A stretch of 64,000 bases of DNA from Owenia fusiformis (GCA_903813345.2 CAIIXF020000012.1:15248020-15312019); one strand, 5' to 3'; counted from the stretch's first letter, positions 1 to 11,427 are shown. The notes: a model not told the origin generated them from the sequence alone. Made by a program: numbers and translations.

Positions 1-2443
1 GTGAAGCTACAGCTGCCGTAGAGTGAATGTGACTGAGGTTTAAGAGACAAACAAACATACAAAATGTTATCACAATGGCACAATTTATTTAGAAAAATCT
101 TAACGAGTAATAGAGGATCTGAAATCAAAGTTTTTATTGCTCTCAAGATAATCTCCCTTCCACCTCCTCCAATATGAAAATGTCCTACATTTCACTTAAT
201 TATATTATTTGAGAGGAATAAGCACAATGAGGAATTGAATATAAGGTTTTAATTATAATATAACCAAATGGTAATTTGACAAGTATGATATTATACAAAT
301 ATTTTGTATGGTTTAATTTAAGAATACTTGTTCATCTTTCAATGATTCTTGCAAAGTGTATTACCAAAAGCCTAAAGGGTCAGTGGAATACACTTTGCAG
401 AATCATTGAAAATGCAAAAAGTATCACTGATATTATATAAGATTACGATAAACTGACAATGACATGACTTTTCATAGGCACATTGTCAACAATGATCTGA
501 ATTTCACTGTCATTCAGGTTCTAGCTATGTCATACATGTATGTGCTACGGAAATCGCCAGAGGAATCTTGATCGCTTGCACACAAATATTATTACCTGAA
601 TGTTGTATATTAGTCTTGCTAATCCCAAAACCGATATCCAGCAGACAGACATACTCCCAACTTCTTGGACAGATATAAAGATGAAATACAATGCAGCACA
701 CGGTAATTTGGCTGACAGAATCCCAGAGCTCCATATTGTATAGAGATTCCTGTACTCAATCCAATGAGTAAGGACAGCAAAAAGATTATGATGTATAGCA
801 TCATGTCCCCTTATCCTCAGCGGTCCATCCCAACAGTTCGTCACCGTGTGAACTCACTGCATGGTCGTTCAGATAAAATGTGGTCTGTGTGTGATGGTCC
901 TGGAATCGAGATACACAACAGTAGAGCACACAAACATGGAAGTTACATCATTGCTGTACATGTAGACTGCATAAATAATGTACTTCGAAGCAATACTGTA
1001 TATGTTTTAAGTAATCATCTATGTACATGTAAGCTCAAAAGAGGCTATAGCCAGATCTTGGGTACATTAAATGTTCAAATCACTCCAGCCATTTAGTGCG
1101 TATAAACCTAGACTGACTTCATTGGCCCCCTTCATCATATTGAAGTCTAGTGGAATTCTTATAATATTCTTTCATTTCTAGTTGGAGATACATGTACAGT
1201 GCCTTACTTCTGAAATTCTAATGCGCACGATATGATAAGGACCTGCACAACGGTTACACCTCATTTAGCCTAGGCCTACATGTAGAAAAACTGAAAATCA
1301 GGATCAAATTCACAAAATCCAAAATCAAATTCCTTGAAAAAAATAATCGTAACGTAAGAATGAAATTATACATACCTTTTCGTGATAATTAGTTGACATC
1401 TTATATAAATGTATGACACCTCCAAACAAGGAAAGATCATAACTTAACCTAATTGAGCCATATTATCGCATAATATCACAGAAACGACTGTACGTTTCAG
1501 CAATATTTCAGTGACCTTGAACTATGCAGATAAAGATGGCGCCGTATATAATTGATTGGGGACCTGTCATTTTACACCCATCTTCATGACTGAAATGCCC
1601 CTATTTTTCTTGCGTCTTTCAATTGATTATTGAGACAGTAATAACATTTGGAATCAGCACTATAAAAAAACACTTATTTGAGAAAATGAAATTATCGTTA
1701 TCATAAAACGGCCCAGACTTATTTTTGGCTCAAGAATTATTTAGTTTTTCTACAGCGCAAATAATCATCGTCTGCAGTGAAACATGGATAAAAATGAGTA
1801 GCTTTAATACCTAACATTAGAAATTTCAGAAAAGATGCATTTGAATGTATGTTTTTAAAATATATTGCTTTCCTAGGCTTTCTGTAAGTTTCTGGTAGAG
1901 TTTAAAACCTTTATTTCCACTCATGTCAAAATAAAAAATGAAATTGTATGAATTGCGAAGCCCAATTTCAAAGTCAGATCTTGCCAACTCATATTGTGAT
2001 TTTGATTAGGCCACAAGGTGGAAAAGAACCGGCGTCATAAGGGATATCACATATCTAAATATGATAAAATATAACAAACGTTATCATCAAACGGCCCAGC
2101 AAAATTTGCGTTTCAAGCGTTATTTTGGTTAAAAAATATATCGTATTGGGTCCATATGGAAATACGCCACAGAAACTTCCATGAATAAGATATTCGTTCA
2201 AAAGTACATCAGACCGACGCTTGAGACTACACTCTTACATAACATTGGATAAATATACATTTAAACATTTTCCTAATACCCTTAAACTTAGTTTGAAACA
2301 GGCTGTCAGTTTTATAGAAATCCAATTAACGAACTACTTTCTCTCCGCGGAAGAACACCACATTTTAATGCCAAACAACGTAGACAATTGAAACCAGGGG
2401 TCTTGCTGCCCGGCTGTGTGAACATTGTTGTATTATGCAGTGA
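1..2443. other. Non-coding flank 3' of MVK, no gene supported
   Basis: I see no exon set with protein similarity here. All three minus frames are open around 545-804, and a GTAATA donor-like site follows at about 590. None of the three readings resembles a known family, so I do not call a gene. A short direct repeat (core AAACGGCCCAG) occurs near 1706 and 2089. The end of this stretch is AT-rich. Confidence 0.5.
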
Positions 2444-2449
2444 TTTATT
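2444..2449 (-). promoter_or_regulatory. MVK: Candidate MVK polyadenylation signal
   Basis: AATAAA on the minus strand, about 160 bases beyond the MVK stop codon. This is a plausible 3' end for the transcript, but AT-rich DNA produces such hexamers by chance. Confidence 0.35.
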
Positions 2450-2607
2450 GTATATTTGTATATATTGTAAATATAAATATAAAATAAAAAAATTAATATG
2501 AAAAATGTTCTTTTAACCTTGCGTATGAAACATGTATATTATGGTCCAAAATCACTTGACTAAGTTAAACAATTTAAGGCATTTTACAATTGAAAATCCT
2601 ACAGAAA

Positions 2608-2789
2608 TCAATCAAAAAGTGTTTTTGGAAACTGAGCCTCATTCTGATATTGTCCATCTGCTTTTTTATGGATAGTGACTCCAGCTCCACCTATTGATGT
2701 TTCCCAACACTGATAACCATGTGATGACAGATCCTTTGTTATTTCTTTGAGAAAATCCTCACTGGTATCTGGAACACAACAAATGATTC
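2608..2789 (-). CDS. MVK: MVK exon 7 (C-terminus)
   Basis: Residues 396-455 and a TGA stop. It contains CWETSIGGAGVTIH, which matches the terminal strand of animal mevalonate kinases. The acceptor is preceded by a pyrimidine-rich tract ending in TTTAG. Confidence 0.95.
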
Positions 2790-5700
2790 CTAAAGACAAT
2801 AAAAGAAACTTCCAATAAACCCTGCAACCTTTTGCCACTCTCTCATTCCTTTTAAATAAGGGCTTTGTATAAAGAATCTCCTACCTCATACCCACCTACG
2901 TGGAACATGATACAGTCACTGAGGGGTTCAATTTTAAAGATTATTAAATCTCAAAATAGCTCAAATTATTAACATTTCTACAATTCCGACTTTATTTTAT
3001 GACTAGACAGATGACAGATCCATAAATAAAGGTATATAGATGCATTTTAATGTGTAATGACCCGAGGGCGCCACAGGGGAATAAATAACTAACGACCGCG
3101 AGCATAGGTCTAACAAGCCAGATAAAGAAATTGAAAAAAGTGTGCTAAATTTGATCCCCCGAGGGGGAATCGAACCCAGCTGGGATGTAGTAGCAACTTG
3201 CTATCAAGGGTCCTTAGAAATGCATCTATAATTCATCATAAACTACGATTTAATAAACTAAGATCTTTAAAATTGAACCCCTCAAAGACTGTATCATGTC
3301 CCATGTACGTGGGTAGGTTGGTATGAGGTAGGAGGTTTTTCATACAAAGCCTTAAATAAGAGCTCCCCTCTTCCCAACAGAAATAGCAAGGCATTGACAT
3401 GCAAAATGTCTCCACCTGCCATTTGTTACAGAGGCCAAACACCAAATGCCATCCACAAAAAAGTTGGTGAGTATAACAATATGTCAACACTTCTGGTGGT
3501 GACATAAAAATATAGATAAAGATCACTGTAAGATGTTGCCTCAGTTATCATCTTATTATATAGGGGCTTTGACTTATATTTTTACTATACTATTATGTCA
3601 CCACCAAAAGTGGTGACATATTGTTATGGTCTCCGTTTTTTTTGCGACGGCGGTTGGCGTCCGGCGGTTGGTGTCCGGCAGTTGGCGTCCGGCGTCTGTA
3701 ACAATTTCTTACAACTTCCTATAACTTAACAAATACTGTTTAGACTGACTTCAATTTTTTTCTAAATCATCTACATGTTCTCAGAAGTTCAAATCTGACT
3801 CTAGATTTGACATTTGACCTTCAATGACCTTCTCAAGGTCAAAAAGGTCTTTTTTCAACTTGCTTCACATTGACTAAATTTTTTTTTTAAATCATCTACA
3901 TGTTCTCAGAAATTCAAATCTGACTTTAGATTTGACATTTGACCTTCAAATCTGACTTTAGATTTGACATTTGACCTTCAATGACCTTCTCAAGGTCAAA
4001 AAAGGTCAAAAAGGTCTGTTTTAAACTTGCTTCAAATTGACTAAATTTTTTTTTCAAAATCATCTACGTGTTCTCAGAAATTCAAATCTGACTTAAGATT
4101 TGACATTTGACCTTCAATGACCTTCTCAAGGTAAAAAAAGGTCAAAAAGGTCTGTTTTCAACTTGCTTCAAATTGACTAAAAAAAAATATCAAAATCATC
4201 TACGTGTTCTCAGAAATTCAAATCTGACTTTAGATTTGACTTAAGATTTGACATTTGACCTTCAATGACCTTCTCAAAGTCAAAAAAGGTCAAAAAGGTC
4301 TTTTTCAACTTGCTTCAAATTGACTAAATTTTTTTTTCAAAATCATCTACATGTTCTCAGAAATTCAAATCTGACTTTAGATTTGACATTTGACCTTCAA
4401 TGACCTTCTCAAGGTCAAAAAAGGTCAAAAAGGTCTGTTTTCAACTTGCTTCAAATTGACTAAAATTTTTTTCAAAATCATCTACGTGTTCTCAGAAATT
4501 CAAATCTGACTTTAGATTTGACTTAAGATTTAACATTTGACCTTCAATGACCTTCTCAAAGTCAAAAAAGGTCAAAAAGGTCTTTTTCAACTTGCTTCAA
4601 ATTGACTAAATTTTTTTTTCAAAATCATCTACATGTTCTCAGAAATTCAAATCTGACTTTAGATTTGACATTTGACCTTCAATGACCTTCTCAAGGTCAA
4701 AAAAGGTCAAAAAGGTCTGTTTTCAACTTGCTTCAAATTGACTAAAAAAATTTTCAAAATCATCTACGTGTTCTCAGAAATTCAAATCTGACTTTAGATT
4801 TGACTTAAGATTTGACATTTGACCTTCTCAAAGTAAAAAAAGGTCAAAAAGGTCTTTTTTCAACTTGCTTCAAATTGACTAAATTTTTTTTTCAAAATCA
4901 TCTACATGTTCTCAGAAATTCAAATCTGACTTTAGATTTGACATTTGACCTTCAATGACCTTCTCAATGTCAAAAAAGGTCAAAAAGGTATTTTTTCATC
5001 TTGCTTCAAATTGACTAAATTTTTTTTCAAAATCATCTACGTGTTCTCAGAAATTCAAATATGACTTTAGATTTGACTTTAGATTTGACATTTGACCTTC
5101 AATGACCTTCTCAAGGTCAAAAAAGGTCAAAAAGGTCTTTTTTCAACTTGCTTCAAATTGACTAATTTTTTTTTCAAAATCATCTACATGTTCTCAGAAA
5201 TTCAAATCTGACTTTAGATTTGACATTTGACCTTTATTGACCTTCTCAAGGACAAAAAAGGTCAAAAAGGTCTGTTTTCAACTTGCTTCAAATTTTTTTT
5301 TCAAAATCATCTACATCTTTTCAGAAGTTCAAATTTGACTTTACAAGTTCTCAGAAATTCAAATCTGACTTAAGTTTGAACTCATAATATTGTGAGTAAC
5401 TACAGTAGGTGGTGACATTTTGTCATGTTAATGCCTTGTTAGGTTATATAATGGTTGATTCGGTATATCGTGTTTTTACTCAAGTGAACAAGTGAATATA
5501 TCATATACTCACGAGAGTATAGCGATATACAGAATCAACCATTATATGATCTTATTATACCACCCTAATCTTTAATCGATAAAAGGTTAATCTAAATTCA
5601 GCAGTTGTATATCAAGTCGAAAAGTTGTATATGCTGCCCAGGAGTTGTATATGCTTTCCAGAAGTTGTCGTTCTCAAGAGTTGTATATGATGAGTGTTGG

Positions 5701-8700
5701 TTTTATATTGCATTTATACAATGCTATTATACAATCATATAAAGCACTAGGGGTGGGATAATTAAAGATATACTGTACTTCTTCTACTTAATTTGGCAGG
5801 ACTTATTTTGGCAGATTTGCTGTTTTGAACATTTGGAGGATTCTTAATTTGGCGGACTTGCAATATTACAATGAACTATGTTACTAATTTACATGGTCCT
5901 TAAATTACAAGGAAATTTGGCAACTACTTAATTTGGCAGACTTTAACAATTTGGCAGATCTGCGCCAAATTAAAATGGATGCCAAATTAAGCAGAAGTAC
6001 AGTACTCAATACTACAATGACTACATTTACAAATTTGCAAGTACAATTTAGTATAAAATATTATTTGAAAGATAATGAGCAGAGGGACATACCTTGCCTT
6101 AGAATAGCAAATGCACAGCCCCCTCCCCCAGCTCCAGTGAGTTTACAGGGTAACCCATGTGTCTGTAACACCCTGTAGATTTGATCCAAGTCTTTGTGGC
6201 CAACTCCTATAGCATCCAGCAGACATCTGTTGATTTTGATTAATTCCTGAAAGATTTAACAACACATTGAAGTGAGTGATAAGGAGAACTTGGGCATCTT
6301 GGATTGCCAAGCCATGAAAACCAAACTGGTAAGTGAGTATGTACTTTGGGAGGAAACAACAGAAACAAGGATTTTCTTCTTCCATTCAATTTAATCAACT
6401 GTACATACTAGGTAGAATTTGTTTTGTTTAAACATACATCTACTTCTTTCCTACAAAGGAAATTACATTTTCTTGGTGAATTTCCTTCCCAGATAGAGTT
6501 AAAAGATGATTTGACCTTGGATCATAAAAAACATTGATCTGCATTATTGCCTATCCATTTTTGAAAAAAAAATTCCTTTACGCCAAAAATGACATGTGAA
6601 AAAGAGATTTTTGTTTGACTTAAGCACAAGACAAATCACCATTTACCTCCCTCCAAAATAAAACCAATTATTCCTTCCTACAACTATCAATATTTGGACA
6701 AATCTCTACCTCTAATGATTTCATCAGTTCTGGTGTCTCTGTCATTGCCAGCTGTTCTAGGATCTTCTTGCTCTGTAAGGACGTTGATTCTATGGAATCC
6801 ATTATAGGTCCAAAAACACTGGGGAACTGTAAATATTTCAAAGCAAACATTATACAAGTACAGAACACCGTCCACAAAAAAAGTTAAAGACTAACAATAT
6901 ATCACCAGGCACCACTTGTGGTGGTGACATGAATTTTCTTGAATTTCATACAATCATCATGTAGTGATCAGTCACCAGGCATGAATCAGAAAAATTACAG
7001 TAATCTATAGGGTGACAAACGACGCCCTGTAGTGTATATCTTAACAATTATCTCAAAATATTGGCCAATTGCAATTAGTCTTCCATCAAACATGCAAACA
7101 AACAAACCTTATCATATTTTTGTCTGACTCCAGCAACTAAAGCTTTGGTGCTTCTAGGTACCATACTGTTGATGAGAAGCACCCTAATATTGGGAACACC
7201 CTGTAGTTTCTCAATCTTTGGAACACCCTGTAGTTTCTTCTGATATGTGATGAATCCACCTATATAAAATATGTAACATAATGTTAAAAGAATAAATAAG
7301 TTATCTAATGAATTGAAATGAAATTGAATTTGAATCTGAGGTACTTTATTATATCGTCCAAATAATTTTTAGCAAGGTGGAAATTCATCAAACTAAAATT
7401 CAGACAATTAATTTTCTTTGCAAAGGATTCAGATTTCCAATACTTTAAACTCAGTAAACTTGTCAGATTTACCAACTTTATAATAAATAGCAGCAATTTA
7501 ATTACCCAGATGCGAGTAGGTAGTTACCATTTTCACTACAAGGTGGCTAATTCGGGGTAGATAACATGACAGGCTATGAGAAAGTTCCCCTAAACTTGAA
7601 TATTCATCACTATCAAGTTAATACATCAGGAATAAAGGATATATCAATTCAATGCTATCAAATCATGTGACTCATTCAATTATAAAGAGAATGGCACAAA
7701 TGAGGTTTAACCACCATTTTCCTTCAAATGGGTATATACAGGGTGGTCAAAAAAATGGAAACCCTTACACCATTTTCCTCATATATTTGTCATTTTAAGA
7801 AATAACTTCCTGATATTTTGTACATTTGTACATCATTCAATTTCCGACCAGCCTACTTCATTTCATGACCATCGGATTGATATTAACAATGTTACAGCAC
7901 TTTACAGAACAGCCCTAGTGGCCACTATTGTGCTGTCGGGCCACCTACACTCCCTGTCCAAAATGTCCCTACCTGTAGGGTTATGGCAAGGAAAAAGTGT
8001 ATGAGAATGACCTCAGGACAATCACAAACCTAAAAAGTGAGATCATCCGTATCATTCAGGCCATACCTGCTGAGGAATGCATTCGGCCCATTGACAACTG
8101 TGCAGGTTTGCCTACAGCGCGATGATGGCCAAAATTGAAGCATGTTATTCAAAGTGCTGTAAAATTGTGACTATCAGTCTGATGGTCATGAAATTTGGTA
8201 GGGTGGTAGGAAATTGAATGATGTACAAATGTGTGAAATGTCAGGGAGTAATTTCTTAAAATGATAAAGATATTAGGAAAATGCAGGGTTTCCATTTTTT
8301 TGACCACCCTGTATATAAACAAACAATATTTTACCTACCATTTGTACTCAATGAATTATCAACACCAGATGGAGTTCCATGAATTATTTTTTCTGATATG
8401 AAAGCCCATTGGTTGATTAAATCCAGGTCTTGGTCGCTGAAATGATTCCTATTTGCATGATCATCATCCTGTTTTGATGATATTTTGACACTATTTGATG
8501 ACTTTTTCACAAATTCTGTATCTAACTTGAGTTTCTTTTGTGAGGGAGTATCATCATTGTTCTCAGTGATGTCTATTATTTCAGTAGTGTTATGTTTAAT
8601 ATTCTCAGCGTTTAACTTTTTTGTCAATATTAGGAATGCAGTTGCCATGGCAACTGAAAATGCAGCAGATGATCCCAGACCCGCACTGATTGGTAAACTG

Positions 8701-11427
8701 GACGCAATCTTGAGATTAAATGCTGGGTAATGACTGAAATAAGATATTATGAATTAGTATAATAAAATAACAAAACTAGAAAGAAATACATTTATAACTT
8801 TTTACAAGACAAGAGATCTGGGATTATCATAAAATGTTACAGTAAAAATTGTGAAATAAAACACCTCTGTGAGGTAAACTGATCATAATGTGAAGTTGAC
8901 AAAAAATCTCCCTCTCAAGTTGTAAGTTGAGATTCAAAAAATCAACCCACACGTGCACATTAAGTTAATCTTAAAGGCCCCATGTAAAGTTTAAACCACT
9001 TTGGCTTATATTGTAGTCTTACCCAATGTTATCAAAGTGTGATATGTGAAACTTTTTTTTTAATTTCAAAAAGTGTTTTTTGATAGACTTTTTGTTCCAA
9101 AATTTGTGAATTTATTTAAAACCAACTTTTAGAGGTCACTCATATCTTCTAATTAGCCACAATTCATACCAATGCATAGCATACATCCTCCCATATTTTT
9201 TGCCGAAAAAATTAAGAAAATCGGTTGATAAACAAGCGAGAAATGAACTTGTCAGTGCATGAAAATGGTTCTGAGAAAAATGCATTTCAAAATTTTAGTT
9301 CTCATAGAAACCAATGGTACAATGATATCTAAAACATAATTTATTCTTCCTTTTAACCTGGTTAGACAATCAACATTGGTTTTTTATGAAAGTCTAGCAT
9401 AATTAGAAAAGATTGACATCGAAAAAAAAAATTCAATTTTTTTCAAAAAGTTTTTGTTACCTTAGTGACATCACTAATGTTTCAAAATATTTTTGATAAG
9501 CTAAAACATTGAAGTGGCCCATTAAATATGACATTTTATTATTGAAATAGTGTGTCTTTTGTTCAATCTTTGCATTGGTGTTAAAAATATAATCTTTTTT
9601 GAAATGCATTAAGAAATATTTGATGATTAAGAAATTTCAACTTTTTTTGAAAAAAGGCGGGAAATTTGAATATTTGAGAAATGAAATGCTCACAACTTTT
9701 TTTTCAAAAAAAAATTTTTGTTCAAAAATCTCTTAAATCACTTTTTAAGTCCTGGCAAATAGTAAATGAATGATAAAAAAATATTTTCAAACTTTAGACG
9801 GGGACTTTAAAATTGCTTTATTGACTTGTCTTGAAATTGCTGTTCTGTGGGACTTTTCAAGATCAAAAAACAGCTCCACCCTTCCTACTGTACTTCTACT
9901 TAATTTGGTGGAGGTTAAAGTTCGCCAAATTAAGTAGCCGCCAAATGTTCAAAACAGCAAATCTGCCCAAATAAGTAGCATAGTCTAAGAGGGTGATATA
10001 TGTAATTTTCAAATAAAGATGGCAGGTCAAACAATCTGTGTTTATTCATGTTAATAGGTTTCTATTGCTGCTGCCATCTTTATATCTGCCCAAAATCTAT
10101 TATTCTTACCCATCAGTGACTGCAATACATCTGTACATGTACAAGAAAGACACAATAGCAAGATCTCTTGTCGTCCATTCATCCTTGAATTCAGTAAATT
10201 CTTTAATGACATCTACTAGGGATTCATTCAAACAGTTTTGAGAAATTTCATCCACATGCACATCTTTAAATAGATTTTGAAGACTCTCAGTGGTCCATGT
10301 TTTTTTAATGTTGATGTCAGGCAATGAAAGTGAAACATTGTCTTCATCAACTGATGATGTCAGACGCAAGTAGCTTCGTAGATTTAGACTTGTAGCTAAA
10401 GCAACCTGAAAAAGCAGACAAAATTATTTAGCGATATGCAATGATACACAGTCTAATTTCTAACATCAGTTAATTTATATTATTATTTGACAGGATGTCT
10501 TAAAATAGAGAATAAAGGATGCCAATTGTGCTTTCTAAAATGATGGGATCATAAAGCATCATTTACGAAAATCAATGAGACAAAAAATCCTTCCCATTTG
10601 ACTGCCATTTTAACCTCTTGAATCCCAGGCTCTAAAATTGGTTGAAACCAGCGATTTTTCAGTTTTGCCACCTTTTGACATTTTAATACATACCTATACA
10701 ACTTTAATGCTCAACAAAGTAAAAAAAATTAGACGGCGGAGATCATATCTACACATTTTAAAACAATTGAAAATTGTTCAAATAAGAGAAATTTTAGTGA
10801 TAATCTTTGTGAAGGATTTTCTCGTCACTCTGGGTTTCAAGGTCATTTCTGAGGTCAAGATCATTTCTTGTCACTCAAGGTAGTCAAGAGATTAAATAGG
10901 CATTCTTGAGGACACGAGAATCACACATGTAATTCCAACCCAATGGAAATATACCATGGGCGATGTAGAGAGGCCCTTACTATCGAGTAGCGGGTCTAAA
11001 GAGATATTGTGAATGGCACATTCCTTGGAGATATTAAACATTAAATCCGACTGGAATCAGTGCCAAATCACGAAACGTTCTCCAAAGCCTCCAAACAGCG
11101 TAAATGTCCTGTACTGACAGTAGATCTATTTTACAACAAAAGTGATAACAAGATATTTCAGAGTAGGTATCCATATTGGGGCATGGATAATGAGAAGTTC
11201 TCCATTACAGATAGTTCTGGTGCTTCAGTTCACTGTGCATTAGAGTCTGTATAGAAACTACTGTATGTAGTAATTTGATCCAAATAGAAAATCAATTTTC
11301 TGAAAAGATCAAAGATGAAATTTTATCAGCCTAAATCTTCAAACTCATCCTATACCTTTCCATAAACCACAGCATGCTCTCCATGTAGAATAAGTTTTCC
11401 TGGTGCAGATACAATTATTTCATCCAT
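2608..11427 (-). CDS. MVK: Mevalonate kinase, 7 coding exons
   Basis: ATP-dependent mevalonate kinase (mevalonate to mevalonate-5-phosphate), an early isoprenoid/sterol pathway enzyme of the GHMP kinase family. Coding exons: 11427-11356, 10405-10110, 8733-8339, 7259-7108, 6826-6710, 6246-6093, 2789-2608. All junctions are GT-AG and in phase, giving 455 aa (human is 396). Seen motifs: N-terminal APGKLILHGEHAVVYGK with Lys11; the ATP loop GLGSSAA at 141-147; HGTPSGVDN with the expected catalytic Asp248; and the C-terminal GHMP motif KLTGAGGGGC at 379-388. The start is the first ATG, directly before the conserved N-terminus. Oddities: a polar, Lys/Asp/Ser-rich insertion at about 164-222 and a 9-codon tandem duplication at about 262-279. 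It is divergent from MMAB. Identification is secure; the exact donor base at exon 3 was chosen to restore the conserved STxGG. Confidence 0.97.
2851..3361. mobile_element. Foldback/MITE-like element with ~100-bp inverted arms
   Basis: The left arm (about 2851-2950) and the reverse complement of the right arm (about 3250-3361) share long blocks, including CTACCTCATACC, GATACAGTC and GAGGGGTTCAATTTTAAAGA. A second inverted pair (ATAGATGCAT near 3037 against ATGCATCTAT near 3220) extends the stem inward. The loop holds GGGTTCGATTCC on the minus strand (3162-3180), a good match to a tRNA T-arm or Pol III B box, but I found no complete tRNA. It lies in the last MVK intron. Confidence 0.75.
3594..5425. 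mobile_element. Composite element: short TIRs around a ~140-bp tandem array
   Basis: It begins TATGTCACCACC and ends with the inverted form GGTGGTGACAT. After a GC-rich, GTCCGGCG-like segment (3640-3705) come about 12 tandem units averaging 140 bp. Each unit has a CATCTACRTGTTCTCAGAA block and a block of TGACCT/AGGTCA half-sites. Related shorter elements lie at 36965-37140 and, with different end bases, at 18127-19460. It sits in MVK intron 6. Confidence 0.8.
5445..5547. repeat. Small palindromic hairpin element
   Basis: Arms of about 25 bases (ATATAATGGTTGATTC and its complement, with a single mismatch nearby) flank a loop of about 52 bases. This is a compact MITE-like hairpin next to the preceding array. 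Confidence 0.7.
5771..6005. mobile_element. MITE-like hairpin, CTACTTAATTTGGC family
   Basis: The left end TACTGTACTTCTTCTACTTA is mirrored by a right end AAGCAGAAGTACAGTA, with repeated TTTGGCAGA motifs inside. A second member is at about 9884-9990. It ends 88 bases from the MVK exon 6 donor. Confidence 0.65.
6093..6246 (-). CDS. MVK: MVK exon 6 (GHMP C-terminal motif)
   Basis: Residues 345-395. It carries the active-site loop LTGAGGGGC and the conserved DAIGVGH. The exon ends with one extra base, completed by GA of exon 7. Confidence 0.96.
6710..6826 (-). CDS. MVK: MVK exon 5
   Basis: Residues 306-344, 39 codons in phase 0 at both ends. It aligns with the helical segment FPEIVAPLL...SI of vertebrate enzymes. 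It is short, with clear CAG acceptor and GTAGAG donor. Confidence 0.92.
7108..7259 (-). CDS. MVK: MVK exon 4 with a 27-bp tandem duplication
   Basis: Residues 255-305, ending VPRSTKALVAGVR, which matches the family. KKLQGVPKI is followed directly by EKLQGVPNI: a 27-base in-frame duplication with only a few substitutions. Confidence 0.95.
7737..8313. mobile_element. Tc1/mariner-type deletion derivative with transposase relic
   Basis: Inverted ends TACAGGGTGGTCAAAAAAAT and complement, flanked by TA, 577 bp. On the plus strand at about 7980-8160 a decayed reading gives GYGKEKVYENDLRTI, then LKSEIIRIIQAIPAE. This matches the C-terminal end of Tc1/mariner transposases (W-G-x-x-K-x-x-VY, then L-K-x-x-I, then IP). 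The catalytic domain is missing, so it is dead. It lies in MVK intron 3, ending 26 bases from exon 3. Confidence 0.85.
8339..8733 (-). CDS. MVK: MVK exon 3 (ATP loop and catalytic Asp)
   Basis: Residues 123-254. It contains PISAGLGSSAAFSVA and LINQWAF...IIHGTPSGVDNSLST. Between them lies a polar stretch of about 58 residues where human has about 20. It is an in-frame insertion rather than a missed intron: no stop codon occurs and no good splice pair is needed. Confidence 0.95.
8971..9811. mobile_element. TIR element (~840 bp) in MVK intron 2
   Basis: The left end TTAAAGGCCCCATGTAAAGT pairs with the right end ACTTTAGACGGGGACTTTAA read in reverse, giving about 27 bases with few mismatches. The interior is A/T-homopolymer rich, with no open frame. 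It is non-autonomous. Confidence 0.65.
9884..9990. mobile_element. Second copy of the CTACTTAATTTGGC hairpin family
   Basis: TACTGTACTTCTACTTAATT is followed by the inverted CCAAATTAAGTAG. It shares the GTTCAAAACAGCAAATCTGC core with 5771-6005 in opposite orientation, so it is a shorter member of that family. Confidence 0.6.
10110..10405 (-). CDS. MVK: MVK exon 2
   Basis: Residues 25-122. VALATSLNLRSYLRL and SLSLPDI match the mevalonate kinase N-terminal domain. The exon ends in phase 2 (GG), completed by T of exon 3. Confidence 0.95.
11042..11254 (+). other. Open frame in MVK intron 1, unrecognised
   Basis: An open stretch of about 68 codons without an in-frame ATG start (first possible start GTG at 11060), on the strand opposite MVK. 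The composition looks protein-like (KSDNKIFQSRYPYWG, then ITDSSGASVHCALESV), but I recognise no family, and there is no clear flanking splice pair. It could be a decayed transposon or exon fragment, or chance. Confidence 0.2.
11356..11427 (-). CDS. MVK: MVK exon 1 (start codon and N-terminus)
   Basis: 24 codons beginning MDEIIVSAPGKLILHGEHAV, followed by a GTATAG donor. The family normally starts only a few residues before APGK, which fixes this ATG. Confidence 0.96.

Noticed and set aside
545-844. Minus-strand open frames with a hydrophobic start (MMLYIIIFLLSLL...) and a donor-like GTAATA
   Set aside because: Three frames are open at once, none resembles a known protein, and no partner exon was found. 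Not enough to call a gene.
764-1096. 110-codon plus-strand frame
   Set aside because: Overlaps the open minus-strand frames, with no recognisable motif, no splice context and no repeat of the frame elsewhere.
3150-3200. tRNA gene suggested by GGGTTCGATTCC
   Set aside because: Only a T-arm-like part is present. There is no acceptor pairing, D-arm or A box at the right distance.
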